DNA from: Dunaliella salina
Lineage: Eukaryota; Chlorophyta; Chlorophyceae; Chlamydomonadales; Dunaliellaceae
Reading direction: 5' to 3'
Assembly (NCBI GenBank): GCA_002284615.2
Contig: MU069865.1
Span: 319,702-333,172, forward strand
DNA: 13,471 bases
In this document: positions 1-6,748 of the stretch, in pieces
Position numbering within the stretch: position 1 is the first letter of the stretch
How the letters are laid out: every line of letters begins with the position of its first letter
Notes under the pieces: generated by a model
What the model was told of the DNA's origin: nothing
What the model saw: the letters and a program-made list of their open reading frames with translations, nothing else
Databases searched by the model: none
Position numbers and translations under genes: made by a program

Positions 1-1
1 G

Positions 2-124
2 GGTGATGAGGGTGGAAAAAGTGATGAGGCTGGAGAGGGTGATGAGGGTGGAAAGGAGGATGAGGAAGATGAGGAGGATGAGGAAGATGAGGAGGAAGAG
101 GAGGAAGACAGCGTCAGTTGTTAA
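2..124 (+). CDS. Possible 3' end of a gene with an acidic C-terminal tail (partial, enters from left edge)
   Basis: An open frame runs from base 2 to a TAA at 122-124 (40 residues visible). It reads Gly/Asp/Glu/Lys repeats of the type GDEGGKSDEAGEGDEGGK and then an almost pure Asp/Glu run of about 17 residues, ending SVSC. Acidic tails like this are known from chromatin and nucleolar proteins, but nothing upstream is visible, so no family can be named. Support for real coding comes from the tandem copy at 290-328, where the GAG-rich run, the following Asp-Asp, an Asn/Ser-rich end and the TAA recur in frame. Against it, GA-rich simple sequence stays open by chance in this frame. No start is visible. 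Confidence 0.35.
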   Translation, partial: GDEGGKSDEAGEGDEGGKEDEEDEEDEEDEEEEEEDSVSC

Positions 125-494
125 AATGGAGGAGATAGGACAATATAGGGTAAACAATTGTGACTTGGGGTGAAATTTGAAGTGGGAGAGAAATTAGTGC
201 AGCAGTTGAGGGTGTCCAGACACATATTTGACCTCTCTCTTGGCTGTTTCTCCCTTTTCTGTGGTAAAATTTAACTTTTTCATTTATTTGAGGAGGAGGA
301 GGAGGAGGATGACAACATCAGTAGTTAAATGAGAAGATAGCACAGTATAGGGTAAACATTTGTGACTTGGGGTGAAAACTGAAGTGGGAGAAAAATTAGT
401 GCAGCAGTTGAGAGTGTTCAGACACATAGTTGACCTCTCTCTTGGCTATTTCTCCCTTTTTTGTGGTAAAATTGAACCTTTTTCATTTATTTCG
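98..494 (+). repeat. ~202-bp tandem duplication (two units) containing an acidic-tail stop region
   Basis: Unit 1 (about 98-290) and unit 2 (about 301-494) align end to end. GTGACTTGGGGTGAAA occurs at 160 and 362, and the stretch from there to TTTTTCATTTATTT is nearly identical, differing by scattered substitutions. Just before each unit lies a GAG/GAA-rich run ending in an in-frame TAA (122-124 and 326-328). The ORF at 372-614 that overlaps unit 2 is not conserved in frame with unit 1 and is not annotated as a gene. Confidence 0.85.
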
Positions 495-500
495 ATTGTC

Positions 501-690
501 CAGCGAAATTGCGTTTTGGTACCGAAATTGCGGTTTTCACCGAAAAATTGGCTTGTATCCAACGAAATTGCGAAATGGCCGAAATTGCGCGAAATTGCGG
601 TCAGAAAATTCTAAATTGCGCGAAAAACGAAAATTGCGATTTCGGTACCGAAATTTCGGTACCGAAACTAAAACCGAAATTGCACAAGGC
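501..690 (+). repeat. Degenerate array of CGAAATTGCG words
   Basis: The decamer CGAAATTGCG occurs exactly at 504, 523, 563, 580 and 590. Close variants lie near 541, 611, 628 and 674 within the same 190 bp. Spacing is irregular (10 to 40 bp), so this is a degenerate low-complexity array rather than a clean satellite. The array keeps several frames free of stops, which explains the overlapping ORFs of 80-102 residues here. I do not regard them as genes. An AT-rich tract of TATATA runs follows at about 693-720. Confidence 0.75.
640..667. repeat. Perfect 28-bp palindrome made of two TTCGGTACCGAA units
   Basis: Bases 640-667 equal their own reverse complement. Each half is itself a palindrome, TTCGGTACCGAA, and the two are joined through AATT. 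The element sits inside the CGAAATTGCG array and shares its CCGAAA wording, so it may have arisen from inverted copies of the array unit. It could form a cruciform or serve as a binding site, but function is unknown. Confidence 0.9.
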
Positions 691-736
691 TGCCGATATA
701 TATACACTAACTATATATATCCTGCAACTTAACACA

Positions 737-835
737 TACATCCGCAACTCTAAACACTTGGCCCCAGTGTTCGCTCCAGAAGATAGTCTACACTGGGTGA
801 CAGCCAGCATGCAGTAAGGAAAGATTCAACAATCA
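737..835 (+). repeat. Direct repeat D, copy 1
   Basis: Begins near ACATCCGCAACTCTAAACAC and contains ACACTTGGCCCC, GTGTTCGCTCCAGAA and a later CAGCCAGCA. The second copy lies at about 1356-1462 in the same orientation. Identity is high over the first 40 bp and lower beyond. The two copies bracket repeat C copy 1. Confidence 0.65.
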
Positions 836-1017
836 ACGGCGGCAATGACAGTAGTTCCACCATTCGACACGTAGGCAGAGGAATCCCTCCCTTTAAATAC
901 TTTTTAATTGCAACTGGCCCAATTTCACTTTGATCCTCTGTTGAGGGTGACTCACACCTCTCTAAGCTAAAGCATCTCCTTTACATTCACTGCTTTAGGT
1001 CACATGTTTGCTGGCTA

Positions 1018-1335
1018 TGTGTTTTGTCCTTTTTACAGATCAAGGCTAAGGTTCATAAAGAAAGGGAAAAGGAAAAAGAAAAGTCTATGCAGGCCAGAGG
1101 CCGCGTGCAGTAAGGGAAGGTCCGCTGATGTTTACCTGATATACCACTGGTCATAAACATAGGGCTAGCCCGCTTCGTAGCTGCCAACCCTACTTTAGAT
1201 TAACTGAATGAGCTGTCATGGGAGAGTATGAATGGCAAGCACAGGCACATCCAGCTGGTTTGACTGTAGAAGAGCGTGACTGCTGGGCACACTGGCTTGC
1301 TGCATGCGCGGAATGCAATGAAGCTGCATCTTTTG
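1018..1335 (+). repeat. Dispersed repeat C, copy 1
   Basis: Matches 4889-5168. Shared blocks are GTTTTGTCCTT, CAGATCAAGGCTAAG (copy 2: CAGATCAAGGCTGAG), AGCTGCCAACCC, GAGCTGTCATGGGAGAGTAT, GAATGGCA, GCACAGGCACATCCAGCTGG, GAAGAGCGTGAC and GCTGGGCACACT. A related block about 90 bp upstream (CACTTTGATCCTCTGTTGAGGG at 928) also has a counterpart at 4198, about 690 bp upstream of copy 2. Neither copy holds a convincing long reading frame. The block before ATCAAGGCTAAG resembles a splice acceptor (pyrimidine-rich, then CAG). Confidence 0.7.
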
Positions 1336-1355
1336 TTTCTGTGCGATCAAATGCT

Positions 1356-1462
1356 TGCATCCACGAGCCTAAACACTTGGCCCTGGTGTTTGCTCCAGAA
1401 AAACTTGGTCTTTATTAGGCAATAGCCAGCACGATTGAAGGAATATATTTAACAGTCAGTTT
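1356..1462 (+). repeat. Direct repeat D, copy 2
   Basis: Second copy of the unit at 737-835. It has TAAACACTTGGCCCTGGTGT, TTGCTCCAGAAA and AGCCAGCACGATTGAAGG. It lies directly after repeat C copy 1. The spacing between the D copies is about 620 bp. Confidence 0.65.
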
Positions 1463-2073
1463 TTAGGCAGCAGACTTCAGCCTGCTCCCACCAATGTTAG
1501 CCACCTGGAGAAAAGCTGGTGCAGGAGTTGTCCTGGAAGTTGGCACAAAATAGACAGTGCTCAGAGGTTGAGTCATCTCAGCTTGTGTCTGCTCATCTGT
1601 ATGATCACCTCCTGGCCACGGATGGCCCCTGTGCAAGAGGGGGCCCCATGCAGAGTTTCTAGATAGCTTTATGTAACTTAAAGAGCTTTGAAAGCTGAGG
1701 GTTGGGGCTCGAGTTTGCTGGACAGGGAGGGCCTTTTGACAGCATGGGCGTCATAGGTGGCGGCCAGCTTGCTGGAGTAAACTTCTGTGCTGCTCTTTCT
1801 CTGGGCCTAAACTGGTGGGGCTCACTCTTAGTTTCAGTGCTGACTGCTGAGCCTTTCCTTGACGCGAGTTGTCTTTTCCCCAGCCTAGACTTCTTCTTCT
1901 TCAACAGTCAGCGCTGTGCCTCTTGTAATGGGCTTGGGTTTGCTGACAGGAGTGGGATTGCTGCCCCTTCTGCAAAGGCTGCTCACCTGCGCCTCGGCTG
2001 CGCGCTGCAATGATTGCTTTCATAATAAATCTGATCTTGCAGTCAAAGAATTGTGGGAATATTAGTTGCAAGC
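1463..2073. other. No supported gene
   Basis: No coding region, RNA gene or repeat family seen elsewhere in the window is recognised here. An 81-codon minus-strand frame (1659-1904) rich in Lys/Arg/Pro starts only at TTG and shows no family motif. A 103-codon plus frame over the same bases is its shadow. Confidence 0.5.
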
Positions 2074-2175
2074 ACAGCCATGCCCATGTTGTTCAATATG
2101 CTTCATGCCCATTTTGTTCAGTATGCCCACAAACTTGTTTCCACACGTCATGCTGTTGAAACAAGAGTACTTCCC
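2074..2175 (+). pseudogene. Possible LINE 3'-end remnant (LHAHFVQYAHKLVSTRH)
   Basis: One frame reads LHAHFVQYAHKLVSTRHAVE at 2101-2163. This resembles the extreme C-terminus of a class of algal-type non-LTR reverse transcriptases, where a basic LHxHSVxYAxKLVxTR segment follows the last conserved block. That assignment comes from recalled family wording and not from a search. Nothing recognisable lies immediately upstream, so at most a short 3' scrap is present. The larger frame 2053-2442 runs past the match into unrelated sequence. Confidence 0.3.
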
Positions 2176-2739
2176 ACAGCCACGTTCTACAGCCAGGAGC
2201 TTCTAGAAACCCTCCAGATCCCCATTAGCTTTTTGTTTTTAGATCTTGTGGTGGAGGGGACTAACAGCCAATGTGTCTCCTCTTCCTCAATTGATGTAGG
2301 GAAAGATTCTCTGCCTTTGTACTTTTTCTGTATCTTTTCTTTCTTATCAAGGAACAGTGGTTCTGTGTGGACAGGCTCAAAGCCACCTGCAATTTCAGAT
2401 TTGGCAGCATTCACACTCAATATCAGAGCGAGCTGCAAGTGAGGTAGTTGCACGCTGTAACTTACAGTGTAAGCCAGCTTTCAAAGCATTTTCCAATTAT
2501 CATTGGGGTGAAATGGGTGTGATATTGCTCTGGGTGGATGTATGCGAGAAGGTTCCCCTGCCGTCTTTTTCCTTGGCATTGCAGTTTCTCTGGTCATCCA
2601 TATGCTACGTCAAGATCATGGTACTACACAGCATTGATTGACCCCAATGCTAATTCCAAAATCAGTTATGCTTTCTGACATTTGAAAGCTGTGACCTTGA
2701 AAGAACAGACCAATGTCCTCAAGTACAAAGAGGCACCCC
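2176..2739. other. No supported gene; one minus-strand open frame of unknown status
   Basis: On the minus strand 2187-2453 is open for 88 codons. It includes a run GGFEPVHTEPLFLDKKEKI followed by Lys-rich and Glu-rich segments (KKYKGRESFP, SIEEEETHWLLVP). The base composition looks more exon-like than its surroundings, and a TTGCAG acceptor-like site precedes the GGFEP block. No family is recognised and no neighbouring exon could be joined, so it is recorded only as a candidate exon fragment. Confidence 0.2.
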
Positions 2740-3480
2740 ATACGATGGCAAGCATGGCAGAAACTCCAATAGCCAGGCTAGGCCCGTATGTAAAGTCTTT
2801 GTCCTCTATGTTGTATGTTAAGTCTTTGTCCTCTATGTGGTGCACATGATAGCACCTCCTGTGCCCTGCTCAGATGCACTCACCCACAGGTAGATAGAAT
2901 GAACATAAATTGTTACCGTCAAGCGCTTGGCATTTGTGGTGAAGCCACCAGCAAAGGAGACTTTGGAACTTACATGGTCACTTTGGATGCATGCAATACA
3001 GGAAGCCTAAGCTCTCTGGAGACGGACATTTTAAATAATGTCCAACAAAACATTGCACATTGGCTATTCACATCTGAACAGCCACCAAATGCACAACTCA
3101 GTAGCCCTGATGGCATTATAAGTTATACCCCTTGAAGACAGAGACTCCACACATCATCTGCAGCATATGATCCCCAGAGACAGAAATAACCTTCCTTATC
3201 AAGTTAAAATTTTGCTCTGACACCAAGCTTGAACAAACTCTCTTCACTGCACAAAAACAACACAAATACACCATTGAGAGTCTACGCACCGACACTCTTC
3301 AGGCAGACTTCGCAATAAAAGAGTCACATATTACACCATACTAATTTGTGTTGCTGGAACTGTTTGCAATCTAAACACAATCGATCCCCTCTGGAAACTT
3401 GGCCATCTAGGGTGTAAGTAATAAAATACAAAGCCCACAAAACTGCAACCAAACTCCTCTATCATGCTGTCAAGACCCCA
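2740..3480 (+). pseudogene. Decayed LINE-B fragment: C-terminal part of a non-LTR reverse transcriptase ORF
   Basis: The frame at 2815-3135 reads CPLCGAHDSTSC, LLRCTHP, then MNINCYRQALGICGEATSKG, a D-x-C segment, and HWLFTSEQPP before PDGII. This order (CPLC zinc motif, C-HP, basic helix with A-x-x-I-x-x-A-x-x-KG, a W-LF segment, PD-I) matches the C-terminal tail of non-LTR retrotransposon polyproteins. After a stop at 3133-3135, another frame continues with FCSDTKLEQTL and QHKYTIESLRTDTL. Later pieces (about 3440-3480) read HKTATKLLYHAV. The usual zinc-ligand histidine is replaced by Cys (CX2CX7CX4C). Stops and frameshifts make it a pseudogene. The catalytic reverse transcriptase and endonuclease parts are absent. 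Confidence 0.6.
2786..2839 (+). repeat. 27-bp in-frame tandem duplication over the LINE-B zinc motif
   Basis: Two adjacent 27-bp units (2786-2812 and 2813-2839) differ at two positions. Because 27 is a multiple of three, the frame reads SLCPLCCML then SLCPLCGAH, so the CPLC knuckle is present twice. Confidence 0.85.
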
Positions 3481-3852
3481 ACAAAAGTGCACAGTACCAA
3501 ACATGTCATTTAATTTAGCAACCAGAGCAATGGGGTTATTGGGGGGGGGGGGGGGGCCGCTACTGTCAGGGCTGCTTGCAGGGGAGCGAGGCGCCCAGCT
3601 TGACGGATGGCTGACAAGCCGCCAGACCCACTTCAGCTTGGCTGCTCATAGCTTGTCTCGACAGGTGGAATTCACTGTTTGTGCAAGCGCTGACTGTCGG
3701 GTCTTCCTCAATGCTATCGTTGCTCAAACAAGCTTCAAGCTGAGGTTTTCATGATCAGTACTGATCAGTACTTCCAGACCAGATCCTTGGCAAAGGGGGA
3801 TGAGAGAGTGGATGGCAGGAGGGATGAGATCTGTCGCTGTGTCAAGCAATTT
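3481..3852. other. No supported gene; poly-G tract and small palindromic duplication
   Basis: No coding family is recognised. The stretch holds an uninterrupted run of 16 G at 3541-3556 and a perfect 10-bp tandem pair TGATCAGTAC at 3752-3761 and 3762-3771, whose overlap forms a 16-bp palindrome. The frame at 3464-3754 crosses the poly-G tract and is judged spurious. Confidence 0.55.
3541..3556 (+). repeat. Poly-G homopolymer (16 G)
   Basis: An uninterrupted run of 16 G between ATT and CCGC. Its length may be unreliable in sequencing. Confidence 0.95.
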
Positions 3853-4071
3853 TTAACTCCTATTTTTGTGGTTGTTGGTTTGTGTATCTAGGCTAGGTAT
3901 TCTGTTGTGAACGGAGACTTGGAATGCTAAACTTTCTGAGGGGAATTTTGCGTGGACTGTGGCATGGTCAGGGTAGCATGTGAACCAGCGCATGTAGCCT
4001 TGGTCCATCCCATTGACTGAAAAGGAGCTCTGGTGGGGGTTGTGGTGCAGCAAGTTAGCACCCTTGCGCAC
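3853..4071 (-). pseudogene. Family E coding fragment, minus-strand copy (unidentified repeated protein)
   Basis: A 72-codon frame with the core GYMRWFTCYPDHATVHAKFP followed by SESLAFQVSV. The same core recurs on the plus strand at about 12871-13019 as GHMCWFTCYPDHATILAKYP then SESL, and the DNA aligns over about 140 bp (3920-4054 against 12871-13019). Conservation of the protein wording with mainly third-position DNA changes argues that this was once coding and dispersed by copying, as expected of a transposable element. I do not recognise the family. The hydrophobic strand after SESL followed by a Pro-Ser step loosely recalls an endonuclease-like fold, but that is a guess. No start or full domain is visible. 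Confidence 0.4.
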
Positions 4072-4888
4072 ATATGCACAGGCTACAAACGCCCGCTTTC
4101 AGGCCTGCCAGAGTTTTTAAGTTCCAAAGCCTGTGTGCTGGCAACGTGCTGCCAGAATTACATCACATCCACTCAGTGGATGAGTGACTGGTGATTTCAC
4201 TCTGATCTTCTGTCAAGGGAGACTCATAGCTCTGTGACTCACAATGTGAGCCCTCACACGTGATTTCGAGTGGCTTAAAATCATTTTAAGATGCATGAGC
4301 ATGCGTCCATCAAGTGAGCAAACGCTCAGGCGGGCTGACCAGAGCCTGATGTTTTGGTCAAACGCCCAGCTGTTGCTGCTTGCCATGAGCCACTCCCTGC
4401 ACGCATGGGCCCCTGAACCTGGTAGGACATGCCTAGGAAACATGCTGAATAAGTCCTCATACTCAGGGTGTGGCCAAGCACAGTGCTTGTCAGACTTCCA
4501 GTTTTGCACCACTTTTGCCTGGCAGGTGCGCTCATGCTCCAAGTGCTTTGGGGCCAATTTTCACCCCCCTGTTTTTCCACCCTGATGGGTCAGGCTTGCC
4601 CTAATACCAACCTGGGAGCTAAAATATGGGGCAAATTTGGGTCAAAACATGCATTTTGACACCCATTTCACGGGGAATGCCCAATTTTGGCCTAAAATGC
4701 ATCAAAAATGGCTCCAGGCTCACCTGCAGCGCCTAACCCTCACTTTTTTTGATGCAGAAGTGTTAAATGTATAAACATTAACTACTCTGCATACTCAGTA
4801 TGCTTGACATCCTGCGGGGCAAGAACTCCTCACTTTTTGACATAGCATGCCTGGGCTGACTTTAAGTAGTGTGTTTGTTGCCTCCGCG
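4072..4888. other. No supported gene
   Basis: Holds a short block (4198-4243) related to 928-970 upstream of repeat C copy 1. A 114-codon minus frame (4213-4557) contains NIRLWSARLSVCSLDGRMLM and many His/Ser/Arg residues. It overlaps an open plus frame (4295-4585), neither has a recognisable motif, and the copy 1 side does not preserve either. I therefore leave both unannotated as genes. Confidence 0.5.
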
Positions 4889-5168
4889 TTTTGTTCTTGT
4901 CCTTTAGCTGCAGATCAAGGCTGAGATTTATCTGTATAGATTGTCATTTAGGTGGGGCTCGCCCACATCCTAGCCGCCAACCCATTTTTGAAGTCGACTT
5001 CGAAACTTTGAACGTGCTGTCATCGGAGAGTATGAATGGCACAGCACAGGCACACCCAGCTGGGCAAAGCACAGGAAAGGCACGCCCAACTGAGTTTTAT
5101 TCTGGAAGAGCGTGACAGCTGGGCACACTAGTTCGCTGCTTGGAGTGGAGCAATCAAGCTGCAACCAG
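4889..5168 (+). repeat. Dispersed repeat C, copy 2
   Basis: Matches 1018-1335 in order and orientation: TCCTTTAGCTGCAGATCAAGG, CCGCCAACCC, GTGCTGTCATCGGAGAGTAT, GCACAGGCACACCCAGCTGG, GGAAGAGCGTGACAGCTGGG and CACACTAGTTCGCTGC. Relative to copy 1 it carries a local partial duplication (GCACAGGCACACCCAGCTGG, then GCACAGGAAAGGCACGCCCA) and lacks the Lys/Glu-codon-rich stretch found at 1055-1085 in copy 1. Confidence 0.7.
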
Positions 5169-5280
5169 TGAGACCCTCCCATTTGCTCATTTTGGCCAGG
5201 CGCTATTGTACTGAATCAATTTAATGTAATTTTCCAGAGGTGGGCGACGGGCCAAAATTCCAGAAAATATTCTTTCCCGC

Positions 5281-5982
5281 CAGGAGCCCCCAGTTAGCAT
5301 AACTTTTGGAGACCCCCGGCAAGTCCTTTAAAAAACTATATGTTCGGGATCCTGAGATTGAGAGCTATCGATTGGTGTATATATGGGACCAATCGGAGAG
5401 GGTGGGGGGTGGGTGGTCCCTGAGGGGGGTTCCGAGTTTTTGGGACCCCCCCTCCAGTTTTTTTCTGGGGCACTCTCTCGAAATTCTAAATATATTTTCA
5501 GAATCATGAGCTTGAGAACTGTCCATTGGCACCCTCTTTGAGGAAATTGGGCAAATTGGGGGGTCTCTGTGCATGGAATAGAGTCAATGCCACATGGGCA
5601 TGGGTGTGGGTTGCGGGGGGTGTGACGGCAAGCATGCAGCAAACAAATCCAAACTTTCATGTTAGTGGCAATGTATAATAATTCCTTGCACTGCGAAGTC
5701 AGAAGGCTATTTGGAGGACTTGCAGGCCAGTTGTGGGTGCCCAGAAGGGCAGGCTTGCATAGGCGTCCGCTCCTCAGTTTTTGCCCCATAACTCTGCTGC
5801 AAGTCAATCTTTCACTTCCCTAAGTATGCAGATGGATAGGGAATTTGAAAAGGAGTAGATTGGTACCCTTTTGGTCTGGAATGGAGCAAGGGAAGGTGGG
5901 GCTGGGGGGTGGGGTGGTCCTTTTGGGCCTGCGGCCCAGAATTTTGCGGGTACGTCCGCCACTTTTTTTTTTTACCCTCCTG
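5281..5982. mobile_element. ~702-bp insertion nested in TIR copy 1
   Basis: TIR copy 2 is continuous at the corresponding point (CTTTCCCACCATTATTTTCC), whereas copy 1 is interrupted. TTCCCGCCA is found on both sides (5274-5282 and 5983-5991), a 7-9 bp target duplication depending on where the ends are placed. If the ends are set at CAGGAG (5281) and CTCCTG (5982), a 6-bp inverted terminus remains. An 11-T tract lies near the right end. Two segments inside (about 5373-5460 and 5857-5960) resemble each other in direct order (ATTGGT, then a G-rich GGGTGGGTGGTCC-type block). Minus-strand frames of up to 159 codons cross it, but none has a recognised domain. The superfamily is not determined; a 9-bp duplication would fit a Mutator-like element. 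Confidence 0.75.
5316..5390 (+). repeat. Repeat F, copy 1 (inside the nested insertion)
   Basis: Aligns with about 12647-12720: AAAAAACTATATGTTCGGGA against AAAAACTATATTCGGGATCC, then GAGCTATCGATTGG against GAGCGACTGGCATA, then ATATGGGA against ACATGGGA. Both copies read Y-V/I-RDP-x-I-x-S in one plus frame, so it may be a coding remnant of a transposable element. No family is recognised. Confidence 0.5.
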
Positions 5983-6599
5983 TTCCCGCCAATATTTTCC
6001 AAATCTGACCTGACCGACCATTATAAATGAAAAATAATTTCACCAAAAAATGATGAAATTCGGTTGACCCCAGATCACTCTCCTGGCCTCAGATCACCCT
6101 AAAATGGCCCACAGCTCCACCCTGGGACCTTTTCCACCCCCAAAATAGTTGATTAATAACCCTTGTATGATATGCTAACATCCTGCATATTCCAAAGTGG
6201 GAATGAAGGAGGTCAAAAGTTGACCTTTCTGGCACCCCTAGTGCTAGATTTTCCCTGAGGGAAATGGCTGAAATTCAGTACCTGACCAACCACTCGGTGT
6301 TTTCACTCCTTTGCAATGATATTTTTTTGGTTCAAGGACACCACATCATTAAAATTTTAATGTCACCCAATTTGGTACAGTGGCTGGTCAGATATGGTGG
6401 GTGCCTGCTCAAAAAGTAGGGTTTACATTTTGGCAGATAGCAGAAATGGCCCCGAATTAATTTTTAAACTTAGCAGCTACGGAAACTCGTCACAAGGGCT
6501 ACCATTTGATGCTATGCACAGAAATTACCAAGTGGGGCCACCTTGCTAAGGGAACATTTCAAAAGGACCCCTGTTTGGGGCCTTCTTCGCCCACCTCTG

Positions 6600-6748
6600 G
6601 TTATTTGCAATGGTTGCGCATGTTTTCCTCCTTGGTGCCGTCCACTTTCTGGGAATGCGGGGTATTTTGACCGAGATCATCAACACGACGATGTTGAGTA
6701 TAGTGCTACGACTGCCAATGCACACCCCTTGATAAAAAAGCAATAACC
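6600..6748 (+). promoter_or_regulatory. Upstream region of RPL23 (presumed core promoter and 5' UTR)
   Basis: Only 149 bp separate the end of TIR copy 1 from the RPL23 start codon, so the proximal promoter and 5' UTR must lie here, in the transposon, or both. An A-rich GATAAAAAAG sits 9-18 bp before the ATG, too close for a TATA box unless the leader is almost absent. The start context AATAACCATGG is a good initiation context (A at -3 is replaced by A/C-rich ACC, G at +4). No further element can be assigned by eye. Confidence 0.35.

Larger units (their letters stand above)
5235..6599. mobile_element. Non-autonomous TIR DNA transposon, copy 1 (split by a nested insertion)
   Basis: Left end CAGAGGTGGGCGACGGGCC and right end, read on the minus strand, CAGAGGTGGGCGAAGAAGG form terminal inverted repeats. 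The body from 5992 to 6599 aligns throughout with 10390-11001 (for example CCAGATCACTCTCCTGGCCT, CCCACAGCTCCACCCTGGGA, GATATGCTAACATCCTGC, GGTCAGATATGGTGGGTGC, ACCCCTGTTTGGGGCC). Without the nested insert it would be about 660 bp, with no transposase frame, like a MITE. The CAGAG terminus suggests the hAT superfamily, which makes 8-bp duplications. Flanks here (TAATTTTC and GTTATTTG) show no convincing target duplication, so this copy is old. It ends 149 bp before the RPL23 ATG. Confidence 0.85.

Noticed and set aside
501..690. CRISPR-like array
   Set aside because: Repeat words are only ~10 bp with irregular spacing, the context is a eukaryotic nuclear locus, and there are no cas genes.
4213..4557. 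114-codon minus-strand frame
   Set aside because: Overlaps an equally open plus frame, shows no family motif, and no second copy supports coding constraint.
5235..5290. Target-site duplication for TIR copy 1
   Set aside because: Flanks TAATTTTC and GTTATTTG match poorly at the positions set by the TIRs; a better match needs the ends to be shifted, so none is claimed.
5328..5807. 159-codon minus-strand frame in the nested insertion
   Set aside because: Pro/Ser/Gly-rich, no recognisable motif, and produced largely from the G-rich repeated blocks of the insert. Kept only as a property of the insertion.
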